25,992 bases of DNA, from positions 1 through 25,992 of the forward strand of contig CALLHZ010000010.1 in the NCBI GenBank assembly GCA_938009115.1, in the 5' to 3' direction. The position numbers and the translations under genes were made by a program. Shown piece after piece: positions 1 through 7,870 of the stretch. Numbering within the stretch: position 1 is the stretch's first letter; every line of letters begins with the position of its first letter. The notes under the pieces are model-generated. The model saw only the letters and a list, made by a program, of their open reading frames with translations. It made no database searches and had not been told where the DNA came from. The stretch is from an uncultured Clostridia bacterium. GTDB taxonomy: Bacteria; Bacillota; Clostridia; Peptostreptococcales; Anaerovoracaceae.

Positions 1-1045
1 ACTCTCGCCGCTCGACGCCTTCGCCGAAACTTTTTGCAAGACCGGCGGCATACAGAACGTCGGTGCCGCTGATCAGCTTTTCTTTGAAAAGGATCTTCAT
101 CCGGCTTGGCGGCGCCGTTGGCCGGTCGGGCCGCTCCAGATGGGCCAGCCGCTTTTCTCTGGACTGGGCCCGCTTCACCAATTTTTCGGTGTTGTGTTCT
201 TTGAAGCGCCGAATGATCTCCTCCTGGCGCTGGATCTCCGCCTGTACCTGCTCGTAATGCTTCAGGTTTTCCTCATAAAGCAGGCGTTTTTTCTCGGCGT
301 AAGCCGAATAGTTTCCTTCATAGACCGTCAGCCGGGTGTTCTCGATCTCAAAGATCCTCCCCACGGTCTTATCCAGAAAATAGCGGTCATGGGAAATGAT
401 CACCAGGGTGCCACTATAGGAAAGAAGATATTGCTCCAGCCATTTCAAGGTGCCGATATCCAGGTGGTTCGTGGGCTCGTCCAGCAGCAGGACGGCCGGC
501 TCCCGAAGCAGCATGGAGGCCAGCGCCAGCCGCGTCCTTTCGCCGCCGCTGAGGGTGGCGATCTTCTTGGTGAGGTATTCCTCGGAAAAAGCCAGACTGT
601 TCAGGATCCCCCGGATCTGGCTGCGGTACTCGTAACCCCTGTTGTTTCTGAATTCAAGAGAAAGCGCGTCATAACGGGCCAGCTCCGCCTCCGCCGGCAG
701 GCCTTTGCCCGAGAGCATGGAAATCCGATCCGTCAGCTCAGCCAGCTCGCTTTCTGTCTGGCGTTGCCACTGAAAAATTTCCAGCATTTCTTCTTCCACC
801 GTCCGGTCCGGACGAAAATGGTCCCGCTGCTGGAGATAGCCTATCGTGACATCCCGGGCCGTGTTCAGCCCGCCGCTGTCGGGGGCAAGCCAGCCGGCAA
901 GGATCTTCATCAGCGTGCTTTTGCCGGCGCCGTTAGCGCCGACGATGCCGACCCGGTCCCCCTGATTGATGTGAAAGGTCACATCCTGGAGCACGGGGGT
1001 GATCCCGTAAGATTTATTTATTTTTGCGGCGGACAAAATATTCAT
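1..1045 (-). CDS. ABC-F family ATP-binding protein (C-terminal part outside window)
   Basis: The reverse strand reads without a stop from ATG at 1045 to the left edge, giving 348 codons of a protein that continues outside the window. The first nucleotide-binding domain is complete: Walker A GANGAGKST at residues 36-44, signature LSGGE at about 165-169, and Walker B LLLDEPTNHLD at about 186-196 followed by the SHDRYFLD switch region. A charged linker rich in Lys, Arg and Glu follows, and the second ABC domain starts at the cut end. Tandem ABC domains, no membrane segments and DEPTNHLD are typical of ABC-F proteins. These are soluble ATPases that act on the ribosome, as translation factors or antibiotic-protection factors; which applies here cannot be told. 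The RBS is weak. The gene is divergent from rex. Confidence 0.93.
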   Translation of the reverse strand, partial: MNILSAAKINKSYGITPVLQDVTFHINQGDRVGIVGANGAGKSTLMKILAGWLAPDSGGLNTARDVTIGYLQQRDHFRPDRTVEEEMLEIFQWQRQTESELAELTDRISMLSGKGLPAEAELARYDALSLEFRNNRGYEYRSQIRGILNSLAFSEEYLTKKIATLSGGERTRLALASMLLREPAVLLLDEPTNHLDIGTLKWLEQYLLSYSGTLVIISHDRYFLDKTVGRIFEIENTRLTVYEGNYSAYAEKKRLLYEENLKHYEQVQAEIQRQEEIIRRFKEHNTEKLVKRAQSREKRLAHLERPDRPTAPPSRMKILFKEKLISGTDVLYAAGLAKSFGEGVERRE

Positions 1046-1096
1046 GCCTAGTTTTGGCGGAAGCCTCAAAATCCTTGAAAATGCGGTTGCTTTCCA

Positions 1097-1125
1097 ATAG
1101 TAACACAAAAATATTCTTGTAACAA
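1097..1125 (-). promoter_or_regulatory. Candidate promoter of the ABC-F gene
   Basis: On the reverse strand a -35 TTGTTA (1125-1120) is separated by 17 bases from a -10 TACTAT (1102-1097). It points into the ABC-F gene, and its -35 overlaps the -35 of the candidate rex promoter on the other strand. Confidence 0.45.
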
Positions 1126-1145
1126 GCCGTGCCGCATGATAACAT
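1117..1145 (+). promoter_or_regulatory. Candidate rex promoter
   Basis: TTGTAA (1117-1122), 17 bases, then TAACAT (1140-1145) preceded by TG one base away (extended -10). The imperfect palindrome CTTGTAACAAG covers the -35. Rex often represses its own gene, but I could not find a full Rex box of the usual TTGTTAA-N4-TTAACAA or TTGTGA-N6-TCACAA form here. Confidence 0.4.
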
Positions 1146-1179
1146 AAATCAAGCGAAATTGATGAAAAAAGGTGGATCG

Positions 1180-1815
1180 ATGAAAAGAAACGGAAAAATT
1201 TCCAATGCGGTCATACGAAGACTTCCCCGCTATCTTCGCATTTTGGAGGAGCTGGGGGGGCAGGATATCCAGCGGATCTCTTCCAGGGATCTGAGCGAAA
1301 AAACCGGATATACAGCCTCGCAGATCCGCCAGGACCTGAATCATTTCGGAGGCTTCGGCCAGCAGGGGTACGGCTACAATGTCAAGGACCTGCGGGAGGA
1401 GATCGAAAAGATCTTAGGACTGACCCATACCTACCGGCTGGTGATCATTGGCTGCGGCAGACTGGGCCGGGCGCTGGCTAATTTTAATTATACATATAAC
1501 CAGTCTTTCCCCGTGGTCGGGATGTTCGACATCAACCCCGAGATCATCGGAAAGACGGTCAACGACATTCTGGTGTCCGATGTACGGACGCTTCCGGAGT
1601 TTCTCAAGAACAACAACGTGGATATCGGCGTGATCTGCGTCACCAAGGAGGCAGCCAAGGATGTGGCGGACGTGCTCGTTCAGGGCAAGGTGAAAGGGAT
1701 CTGGAACTTCGCGCCCTGGGACGTGGCCGAAACGGAAGGGATCCCCGTGGAGAACGTGCATCTTTCAGACGGGCTTCAAGCTCTGGTCTACTACATCAAC
1801 CACAACGAAGCATAG
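1180..1815 (+). CDS. rex: Redox-sensing transcriptional repressor Rex
   Basis: 211 aa, the usual Rex length. The N-terminal winged helix (residues about 1-75) contains the family hallmarks SRDLSEKTGYTASQIRQDL and FGGFGQQGYGY. A Rossmann NAD(H)-binding domain follows, with VIIGCGRLGRAL (GxGxxG at 91-96). Rex is a dimeric cytoplasmic repressor that leaves DNA when the NADH/NAD+ ratio rises, and in Clostridia it controls fermentation and hydrogen genes. The start at 1180 is chosen because AAAGGTGG lies just upstream and MKRNGKIS is the family-like N-terminus; an in-frame ATG at 1129 has no ribosome binding site and overlaps the promoter. Rex regulation of the neighbouring ferredoxin is plausible but not shown. 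Confidence 0.97.
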   Translation: MKRNGKISNAVIRRLPRYLRILEELGGQDIQRISSRDLSEKTGYTASQIRQDLNHFGGFGQQGYGYNVKDLREEIEKILGLTHTYRLVIIGCGRLGRALANFNYTYNQSFPVVGMFDINPEIIGKTVNDILVSDVRTLPEFLKNNNVDIGVICVTKEAAKDVADVLVQGKVKGIWNFAPWDVAETEGIPVENVHLSDGLQALVYYINHNEA

Positions 1816-1823
1816 CAAAATAA

Positions 1824-1858
1824 AATAACCGTTTCTTAGTAACTAAGAAACGGTTATT
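1824..1858. terminator. Bidirectional terminator between rex and ferredoxin
   Basis: A perfect 17-bp inverted repeat, 1824-1840 with 1842-1858, separated by one base. The T-rich tail is better on the reverse strand (TTTATTTTG), so it should serve the ferredoxin transcript best and rex as well. Confidence 0.8.
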
Positions 1859-1872
1859 CATTACTCCGGAGT

Positions 1873-2040
1873 TTAGGGTTGGGGAGCGTCAACCGGGCAA
1901 ACGTCCGCGCAAGCGCCGCATTCAATGCACTTTTCGGCATCGATCACATACTTGCTGTCGCCTTCCGAGATCGCATCTGTGGGGCATTCTGCCACGCATG
2001 CGCCGCAGCTGATGCAGGAATCGTTAATTACATAGGCCAT
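1873..2040 (-). CDS. 2[4Fe-4S] ferredoxin
   Basis: A 55-aa protein. It carries two CxxCxxCxxxCP clusters, CISCGACVAECP at residues 9-20 and CIECGACADVCP at 39-49 (the last Cys followed by Pro), as in clostridial 8Fe-8S ferredoxins. These are small soluble one-electron carriers for pyruvate:ferredoxin oxidoreductase, hydrogenase and related enzymes. The start is firm: AGGAGG sits seven bases before ATG, and a good promoter lies further upstream. The gene is monocistronic and converges on rex. Acidic residues between the clusters fit the family. Confidence 0.96.
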   Translation of the reverse strand: MAYVINDSCISCGACVAECPTDAISEGDSKYVIDAEKCIECGACADVCPVDAPQP

Positions 2041-2097
2041 GTTCAGTCCTCCTTACGTAATGATAGTTGCAGGATCGTCGATCGCATCGACAGGGTC

Positions 2098-2126
2098 AGT
2101 ATAGCAGAAAATAATACGACGAACAA
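2098..2126 (-). promoter_or_regulatory. Ferredoxin gene promoter
   Basis: Reverse strand: TTGTTC (2126-2121), 17 bases, TATACT (2103-2098), with TG one base before the -10. It lies about 60 bases upstream of the ferredoxin ATG. Confidence 0.7.
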
Positions 2127-2175
2127 GAAGGATTTCAGTCTTTCATAAAGGTTTCCTGGGCCGGGAGGGCCAGTC

Positions 2176-2997
2176 ATGAGAACCATCGGGTTATCGGGGA
2201 AAAGCGGGACAGGAAAAAGCTACAATGCCATGGATCTGTGCGGTCGGATGAATATCGACGCCATGATCGACGACGGGCTTTTTATTTCCGAGAACAGGAT
2301 CCTGGCCGGTGAATCGGCAAAGAAGCAGGACACGAAGATCGGCGCCGTCAAGGCGGCGCTGTTCATGGACGACGATCACCGGGACAAGGTCGTGAAAGCC
2401 ATTGAGCGGACGGCGCCGCAAAGCATATTGATATTGGGGACCTCCGATGATATGATCCGCCAGATCGCCCGGAGGCTGGGCCTTCCGTTTCCCGCTAAAA
2501 TCGTCCAAATCGAGGATATCACCACGCTGGACGACCGCATCAAGGCCCGCAGGCTTCGAGCCGAATCCGGCACCCACGTCATCCCGGTGCCTACCTTTCA
2601 GGTGAAGCGCCAGTTCTCGGGCTATTTTCTGGATCCCATGAAGCGTCTCAAGGGCGGCGCAGGCACGGCGCGGACCGTCACGACGGAAAAGACCATGGTC
2701 AGGCCTACGTACAGTTACCTGGGTGAGTATATCATTTCGGACAAAGTGATCACGGACATCGTGCACCATATCGCCGGCGTCACCGGCGGCGTGGCCGCCG
2801 TTCTCTGGGTAACTGCCAACAAAGACAAGGAATCAGGGCTTTATATCCGGATCATCCTTCAGCTTGTCTACGGCGCCAGGATCAAGCGGACAGCCCTGGC
2901 GATCCAGCGGGGCGTGTTCGACGCGGTGGAGTATATGACGAATTTCAATGTCCGGGCTGTGGATGTGGAAGTCCGCGGTATCAAACGGATCCAGTGA
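2176..2997 (+). CDS. P-loop NTPase fused to an Asp23/Gls24-like domain
   Basis: 273 aa. Residues 1 to about 165 look like a small nucleotide-binding domain: a classic Walker A, GKSGTGKS, at 8-15 directly after an N-terminal beta strand, and a hydrophobic strand followed by Asp (SILILGTSDD) near 103-112. Residues about 175-273 resemble Asp23/Gls24 (DUF322): GEYIISDKVITDIV, AGVTGGVAAVLWV, LQLVYGARIKRTALAIQRGV and a final VRAVDVEVRGI. Asp23-type domains are found in envelope-stress and membrane-associated proteins of Firmicutes. The P-loop substrate is unknown. The RBS is GGGAGGG before ATG 2176. No membrane segment is seen. It stands alone, upstream of the groESL promoter. The Walker A call is firm, the Asp23 call fairly firm, the function unknown. 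Confidence 0.85.
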   Translation: MRTIGLSGKSGTGKSYNAMDLCGRMNIDAMIDDGLFISENRILAGESAKKQDTKIGAVKAALFMDDDHRDKVVKAIERTAPQSILILGTSDDMIRQIARRLGLPFPAKIVQIEDITTLDDRIKARRLRAESGTHVIPVPTFQVKRQFSGYFLDPMKRLKGGAGTARTVTTEKTMVRPTYSYLGEYIISDKVITDIVHHIAGVTGGVAAVLWVTANKDKESGLYIRIILQLVYGARIKRTALAIQRGVFDAVEYMTNFNVRAVDVEVRGIKRIQ

Positions 2998-3028
2998 ACA
3001 AGAGACTCAAAAAATTTATCGATGGGTA

Positions 3029-3056
3029 TTGACTTTGAAGAACAGGTCAGTATAAT
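3029..3056 (+). promoter_or_regulatory. groESL sigma-A promoter
   Basis: TTGACT (3029-3034), 16 bases, TATAAT (3051-3056). The CIRCE operator starts four bases downstream, so a bound repressor would cover the transcription start. Confidence 0.9.
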
Positions 3057-3060
3057 GATG

Positions 3061-3087
3061 TTAGCACTCAAACATAGTGAGTGCTAA
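3061..3087 (+). promoter_or_regulatory. CIRCE operator (HrcA binding site)
   Basis: Exact match to the consensus inverted repeat: TTAGCACTC (3061-3069), nine-base spacer, GAGTGCTAA (3079-3087). HrcA binds CIRCE and represses groESL and dnaK operons until heat shock. hrcA itself is not in the window. Confidence 0.98.
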
Positions 3088-3138
3088 CAATCGTTTTAAC
3101 GCTATATTATATATAGAAATCGAAAGGAGACTATCTTT

Positions 3139-3423
3139 ATGAACATCAAACCTTTGGGCGACAGAGTACTCATCAAGAGATTGGAAGCCGAAGAAAAGAC
3201 CAAGAGCGGGATCGTTCTTCCCGGATCCGCCAAGGAACAGCCTCAGATGGCCGAAGTCATTGCGGTGGGCCCCGGCGGCGTCGTAGACGGCAAAGAGATC
3301 AAAATGGAAGTCAAGTCCGGCGACCGTGTGATCTTCTCCAAATATGCGGGTACGGATATCAAAGTAGACGGAGAAGAATACATGCTCCTGTCTCAAAAAG
3401 ACATTTTGGCGATCGTACAGTAA
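3139..3423 (+). CDS. groES: Co-chaperonin GroES
   Basis: 94 aa, standard length for the heptameric GroES lid. The N-terminus MNIKPLGDRVLIKR, the mobile loop after EEKTKSGIVLPGSAKE, the VIAVGPGG turn and the C-terminal EYMLLSQKDILAIV are all characteristic. GroES caps the GroEL chamber in the cytoplasm during ATP-driven folding. An RBS (AAAGGAG) precedes ATG 3139. It is the first gene of the CIRCE-controlled groES-groEL operon, with groEL 25 bases downstream. Confidence 0.99.
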   Translation: MNIKPLGDRVLIKRLEAEEKTKSGIVLPGSAKEQPQMAEVIAVGPGGVVDGKEIKMEVKSGDRVIFSKYAGTDIKVDGEEYMLLSQKDILAIVQ

Positions 3424-3448
3424 GATAAACAGGAAAGGGTGAAATAGA

Positions 3449-5083
3449 ATGGCAAAGGAAATCAAATACGGCGAGCAGGCCAGAAGACAACTGCAGGCCG
3501 GTGTGGACCAGCTTGCGAATACCGTTAAAATCACGCTGGGCCCCAAGGGAAGAAATGTTCTTTTGGAGAAAAAATACGGATCTCCCATGATCACCAACGA
3601 CGGCGTCACCATCGCAAGAGAGATCGAGCTGGAAGACGCGTTTGAAAACATGGGCGCCCAGATCGTCAAGGAAGTCGCTTCCAAGACCAACGACGTGGCC
3701 GGCGACGGGACGACCACCGCAACGGTGCTGGCTCAGACCATCATCCGCGAAGGCTTCAAAAACGTGGCGGCAGGCGCCAACCCCATGATCCTCAAGAGAG
3801 GGATCCAGGGCGCTGTGGACGTGGCCGTGGAAGAGATCAAGGGAATTTCCCATAAAGTCGAGAGCAAGGAAGCCATCGCTCAGGTCGCTTCGGTTTCCGC
3901 CAGCGACGACGAGATCGGCCAGCTGATTGCAGAAGCCATGGAAAAAGTGGGCAACGAAGGCGTCATCACCGTGGAAGAGTCCAAGTCCATGGGCACGACG
4001 CTGGAAGTGGTGGAAGGCATGCAGTTCGACAGAGGATATCTCTCTGCTTATATGGTCACCGACACCGAAAAGATGGAAGCGGTCCTCAGCAGCCCCTACA
4101 TCCTGATCACCGACAAGAAAATCACGAACATCCAGGATATCCTTCCTGTGCTGGAGCAGATCGTTCAGCAGGGCAAAAAGCTCCTGATCATCGCAGAGGA
4201 TGTGGAAGGCGAAGCCCTTGCCACCCTCGTGGTCAACAAGCTCAGAGGAACCTTCGACTGCGTCGCGGTCAAGGCGCCTGGTTTTGGGGACAGACGGAAA
4301 GAAATGCTCAAGGATATCGCGATCCTGACCGGCGGCACCGTGATCAGCGAAGAGCTGGGCTATGACCTGAAGGATGCGACCCTGGATATGCTGGGCTCCG
4401 CCAACACGGTCAAGGTCAACAAAGAAAACACCGTCATCGTGGATGGCGCAGGCACCGTCGAGGAGATCGACGCCAGAGTACACCAGATCAAGGCTCAGAT
4501 CGAAGAGACCACCTCTGAGTTTGACAAGGAAAAGCTCCAGGAAAGACTGGCCAAGCTTTCCGGCGGCGTTGCGGTGATCCAGGTGGGCGCAGCTACCGAG
4601 ACCGAACTGAAGGAAAAGAAACTCCGCATCGAGGACGCGCTGAACGCCACACGGGCAGCCGTGGAAGAGGGCATCGTCCCCGGCGGCGGCGTCGCCTTTG
4701 TCAACGTGATCGACGCTGTCAAGGCTTATGCTCAGACCCTGTCGGGCGATACGAAGACCGGCGCCGAGATCATCGTTCGGGCGCTGGAAGAACCGGTTCG
4801 CCAGATCGCTGAGAATGCCGGATTCGAAGGCTCCGTCGTTGTGGCGGAAGTCAAGAAAAGCGGCAAAGGCATCGGCTTTAACGCCGCAACGGAAAAGTAC
4901 GAAGACATGATGAAGGCCGGGATCGTGGATCCCACCAAGGTCACCCGCTCCGCGCTTCAGAATGCCGCTTCGGCTTCGGCCCTCCTGCTCACCACGGAGG
5001 CCGGCGTTGTGGAAATCAAGTCCGACGAGCCTGCCATGCCTCCCATGGGCGGCGGCATGGGCGGCGGCATGGGCATGATGTAG
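3449..5083 (+). CDS. groEL: Chaperonin GroEL
   Basis: 544 aa, full length. Visible hallmarks are the N-terminal MAKEIKYGEQAR, the TLGPKGRNVLLEK nucleotide loop, the ATPase motif VAGDGTTTATVLA, the apical-domain KAPGFGDRRK region, the VEEGIVPGGGVAF motif, and the flexible C-terminal tail of Gly and Met (GGGMGGGMGMM). It forms the double heptameric ring that folds client proteins with GroES. It is co-transcribed with groES under CIRCE control and is followed by two terminators in tandem. The reading frame is intact and nothing about it is unusual. Confidence 0.99.
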   Translation: MAKEIKYGEQARRQLQAGVDQLANTVKITLGPKGRNVLLEKKYGSPMITNDGVTIAREIELEDAFENMGAQIVKEVASKTNDVAGDGTTTATVLAQTIIREGFKNVAAGANPMILKRGIQGAVDVAVEEIKGISHKVESKEAIAQVASVSASDDEIGQLIAEAMEKVGNEGVITVEESKSMGTTLEVVEGMQFDRGYLSAYMVTDTEKMEAVLSSPYILITDKKITNIQDILPVLEQIVQQGKKLLIIAEDVEGEALATLVVNKLRGTFDCVAVKAPGFGDRRKEMLKDIAILTGGTVISEELGYDLKDATLDMLGSANTVKVNKENTVIVDGAGTVEEIDARVHQIKAQIEETTSEFDKEKLQERLAKLSGGVAVIQVGAATETELKEKKLRIEDALNATRAAVEEGIVPGGGVAFVNVIDAVKAYAQTLSGDTKTGAEIIVRALEEPVRQIAENAGFEGSVVVAEVKKSGKGIGFNAATEKYEDMMKAGIVDPTKVTRSALQNAASASALLLTTEAGVVEIKSDEPAMPPMGGGMGGGMGMM

Positions 5084-5120
5084 CGTCTGCTCTTCGGCCA
5101 ACCGAAACATTATCATATTC

Positions 5121-5153
5121 AGCGGCGGTTTTCCAAAGAACCGCCGCTTTTTC
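5121..5153 (+). terminator. groESL terminator 1
   Basis: AGCGGCGGTT (5121-5130) pairs with AACCGCCGCT (5139-5148) across an eight-base loop and is followed by a T-rich tail. Confidence 0.92.
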
Positions 5154-5154
5154 T

Positions 5155-5186
5155 ATGCAGAAACACGGGTTTCTGCATATTTTTTT
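5155..5186 (+). terminator. groESL terminator 2
   Basis: ATGCAGAAAC (5155-5164) pairs with GTTTCTGCAT (5169-5178) over a four-base loop, then A and seven T. It starts only a few bases after terminator 1, making a tandem terminator. Confidence 0.88.
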
Positions 5187-5193
5187 AGGGTGC

Positions 5194-5222
5194 TTGAAAA
5201 TGCCCGTTCCAGCAGTTAAACT
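5194..5222 (+). promoter_or_regulatory. Candidate promoter of aminotransferase-MFS pair
   Basis: TTGAAA (5194-5199), 17 bases, TAAACT (5217-5222). The -10 is a moderate match. Its position just after the groESL terminators and 67 bases before the next gene supports it. Confidence 0.45.
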
Positions 5223-5288
5223 CAAAAGTGTCTGCGCAAAGGGCAGAAGGTACAACTGAAAACAGGAGTCGTTTAGGAGGAAAGAGCC

Positions 5289-6461
5289 ATGGCATTCAAG
5301 CAGGCGGAACGATTGGAAAATGTTCGCCACTCTCAAATGCGAAAGATCTTCGGGATGTGCACCGAATTGAAGAAACGAGGAGAAAAGGTTGCCGACGTCA
5401 CCATCGGGCAGCCGAATTTCCCGACACCTCAGTACATCAAGGACGCATGCATCGAAGCCTTGCAGGAGGGACATACCGGATATGCCGACTACAGCGGGAT
5501 CCCCATTCTGAAGGAAGAGATCATCAAAAAGATCAAGAAGGACACGGGCATGGATTACGCGCCCGACGAGATCCTGGCCACTACCGGCGTCGCCCAGGGC
5601 TGCTTCGTTTCCCTGATGGCCTTTTTAAATCCCGGAGACGAAGTGATTTTGCCGGACCCGGTCTATTTTATTTATGATAATTGTGCTAATATTGCAGGAG
5701 CGACGATCAAGAAATACACGCTCAGAGAAGAGAACGAATTCCAGGTGGATATCGAAGAGCTAAAAGGCCTCATCACCGAGAAGACCAAAATGATGGTCAT
5801 CGTCTCTCCCAGCAATCCCCTGGGCGCCAGCCTAACTACGGAGAATCTGGCCCAGATCGCGGCCTTGGCGATCGAGCATGATCTGATCGTCGTGACCGAC
5901 GAAATTTATGACATGCTGGTCTACGAAGATCCCAAACCCGTGAGCATCGCCACGTTCCCCGGCATGCGGGAGCGGACGATCATCCTGAACGGCTTTTCCA
6001 AGTCCTTCGCTATGACCGGCTGGAGACTGGGTTGGGCCGCGGCGCCGGAATACATGATCGACCCCATGAACCGGCTGGCGTTTTATATGACTTCCGGTCC
6101 CACCACCTTCGTGATGCATGCCGCTGCAGCAGCGCTGCGGGAGGAAGACGGCTCCTGCGAGATGATGCGCAAGGAGTTTGACAAGCGCAGAAGGTACCTG
6201 GTGGAAGAGATCAACAAGCTGGAGAACTTCTCCTGCCTGGCTCCCAAGGGGGCGTTCTACATTTTCCTGAACATCAAAAAGACCGGGATGAGTTCGCATG
6301 ATTTCTGCGAATACATTTTCGAAAAGTACAGAGTGGCTGTCATTGCCGGAAGCATTTTCGGCTCCAGCGGCGAAGGCTTTGTGCGGATCTCCTATGCGGC
6401 CTCTGATGAAACCCTCAGAGACGTGGTGGAGGGGCTGCAGAAGGCAGACAAAGACTTTTAA
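5289..6461 (+). CDS. PLP-dependent aminotransferase, class I/II
   Basis: 390 aa, the usual length for fold-type I aspartate/alanine-type aminotransferases. Visible motifs are GHTGYADYSGIPILKE near 61-76, the cofactor-contacting SPSNPLGA (NPxG at 176-179), VVTDEIYDMLVY with Asp204, and the PLP lysine segment GFSKSFAMTGWRLGW with Lys238 and Arg246. The enzyme moves an amino group between an amino acid and a 2-oxo acid in the cytoplasm; the substrate cannot be read from sequence. AGGAGG precedes ATG 5289. The MFS transporter starts 23 bases downstream, so the two are probably co-transcribed and may act on related substrates. Confidence 0.95.
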   Translation: MAFKQAERLENVRHSQMRKIFGMCTELKKRGEKVADVTIGQPNFPTPQYIKDACIEALQEGHTGYADYSGIPILKEEIIKKIKKDTGMDYAPDEILATTGVAQGCFVSLMAFLNPGDEVILPDPVYFIYDNCANIAGATIKKYTLREENEFQVDIEELKGLITEKTKMMVIVSPSNPLGASLTTENLAQIAALAIEHDLIVVTDEIYDMLVYEDPKPVSIATFPGMRERTIILNGFSKSFAMTGWRLGWAAAPEYMIDPMNRLAFYMTSGPTTFVMHAAAAALREEDGSCEMMRKEFDKRRRYLVEEINKLENFSCLAPKGAFYIFLNIKKTGMSSHDFCEYIFEKYRVAVIAGSIFGSSGEGFVRISYAASDETLRDVVEGLQKADKDF

Positions 6462-6484
6462 AGAAAGGCGATCAGTGTTCGTAC

Positions 6485-7741
6485 ATGGATTTTAAAAAGA
6501 AACGGTGGATCAGTCTCTACATGGGCTTTGCTATTGAAGCCCTGGCCGGAAACGGTTATGCGTGGAGCGTTTATCAGATGCCTCTGGTGGAGAAGTACGG
6601 CTGGAGCATCAGCCAGGTCTCAACGGCCTATACCATGGCTTTCCTTTCCGGGATGTTCATCTCTCTTTTCCTGGGGGCGAGGCTTCGTAAAATGTTCAAG
6701 ACCCGCACGGAAGTGATGCTGGGCGGTCTGTGCTATGGCGGCGCTATATTCCTGATGTCCCAGATGACCGGCCAGATCTGGCAGTTGTATATCCTCCACG
6801 GATTTCTGTCCTCTCTGGGTGTCAGCATGAGCTATCCGGTCCTGATCGCTTATTCTCAGGAAATATTCCCTGAACGCCCGGGCTTTGCCGGCGGCACCAT
6901 GGCAGCCGGATACGGCCTGGGGGCCGTGATCTGGGCGCCTTTGGCCACGAAGATCTATACGTCTACGGGAGACATCTCCTATTCTTTCTTCTATCTGGGA
7001 CTTACTTTCATGGCGGGGATGGCGCTGCTGTCGCTGTTCCTCTACAGTCCTCCGGAAGGCTTCCGGGAGCGCATGATCGCCGAGGCCGGCAATGTAGTCA
7101 AAGTCGGGACAGCCAAAGCAAGAGCGCTGGTCTACGATGTGGACAAGCCTCAGCTGATCCGGACGCCGCTGTTCTACATGATGATGATCTCCATGACCCT
7201 GGGCATCGCCTGCGGTGGCATGATCATCAACCAAGGGTCTCCTATCGTCCAGCTGAAGTTCGGCATGGCGGCCACCGCTGCGGCATCCGTCGTGGGCGCG
7301 CTGGCTGTGGGAAACACCATCGGGCGATTCCTGTGGGGCTCAGTGTCTGACCGCATCGGAAAGGTGGAAACCGTCAAGATCCTCCACCTGCTTCAGGCGT
7401 TCTTTATGCTGATGCTCCTGATCCTGGACAATAAAGTGCTGTTCGTGCTGATGCTCATGGGCACAACATTCTGCTACGGCGGCCTTGCCTGCCTGCTGGC
7501 GCCGGTCACCGGCGAACTGTTCGGCAACCGCAACATCAGCGCCAACTATTCGGTAGCCTATACCGCCTACGGACTTTCGGCCCTGATCGGGCCCCTGGTG
7601 ATCGCCAACGTACGGCAGATCACTGGAGAATACACCTTCGGCTATGTGTTCGCCATCGCATTCTCCCTGATCGCCCTGGTGGTGACAGTGGGGATCGAAA
7701 GAAAGGCCAACAAAATGCGAAGGGAAGGGGAAATACAATAA
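6485..7741 (+). CDS. MFS transporter, oxalate/formate antiporter-like
   Basis: 418 aa with about twelve hydrophobic segments in two halves, separated by a polar loop around residues 195-225. The N-terminal RWISLYMGFAIEALAGNGYAWSVY, the YGWSISQVSTAYT segment and the repeat-half motif NTIGRFLWGSVSDRIGK recall the OFA (oxalate:formate antiporter) family, whose members carry small carboxylates across the cytoplasmic membrane. The actual substrate is unknown. A purine-rich RBS (AAAGAAAGG) lies somewhat far upstream of ATG 6485. The gene follows the aminotransferase by 23 bases and ends at a strong terminator, so it closes that operon. Confidence 0.92.
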   Translation: MDFKKKRWISLYMGFAIEALAGNGYAWSVYQMPLVEKYGWSISQVSTAYTMAFLSGMFISLFLGARLRKMFKTRTEVMLGGLCYGGAIFLMSQMTGQIWQLYILHGFLSSLGVSMSYPVLIAYSQEIFPERPGFAGGTMAAGYGLGAVIWAPLATKIYTSTGDISYSFFYLGLTFMAGMALLSLFLYSPPEGFRERMIAEAGNVVKVGTAKARALVYDVDKPQLIRTPLFYMMMISMTLGIACGGMIINQGSPIVQLKFGMAATAAASVVGALAVGNTIGRFLWGSVSDRIGKVETVKILHLLQAFFMLMLLILDNKVLFVLMLMGTTFCYGGLACLLAPVTGELFGNRNISANYSVAYTAYGLSALIGPLVIANVRQITGEYTFGYVFAIAFSLIALVVTVGIERKANKMRREGEIQ

Positions 7742-7748
7742 CAGCTCT

Positions 7749-7776
7749 GAAGACGCCGAAAGGCGTCTTCTTTTTT
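7749..7776 (+). terminator. Terminator of the aminotransferase-MFS operon
   Basis: GAAGACGCC (7749-7757), tetraloop GAAA, GGCGTCTTC (7762-7770), then six T (7771-7776). A textbook intrinsic terminator eight bases after the MFS stop. Confidence 0.96.
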
Positions 7777-7799
7777 ATGCGTTATGTCGCGCCCTCTTG

Positions 7800-7828
7800 T
7801 TGACCCGTTCTGCGAAAAAAAGTATAAT
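7800..7828 (+). promoter_or_regulatory. Promoter of the carboxypeptidase-guaBA unit
   Basis: TTGACC (7800-7805), 17 bases, TATAAT (7823-7828). It shows that an upstream in-frame ATG at 7784 cannot be the start of the next gene. Confidence 0.88.
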
Positions 7829-7870
7829 GCATTAATGTATGGCCTCACAGCCGTCACGAAAGGGGAAACG

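Noticed and set aside
140..1051. Long plus-strand open frame of about 303 codons
   Set aside because: It is the antisense shadow of the ABC-F gene, which has complete Walker and signature motifs on the minus strand.
1100..1130. Possible Rex box upstream of rex
   Set aside because: Only CTTGTAACAAG and scattered TTGTG/TTGTTA half-sites are seen; the full spaced inverted repeat is missing, so it is not annotated as a Rex site.
3359..5116. 585-codon minus-strand open frame opposite groEL
   Set aside because: It is His/Asp/Gly-rich with no domain motif and is exactly antisense to GroEL; a shadow produced by high GC codon bias.
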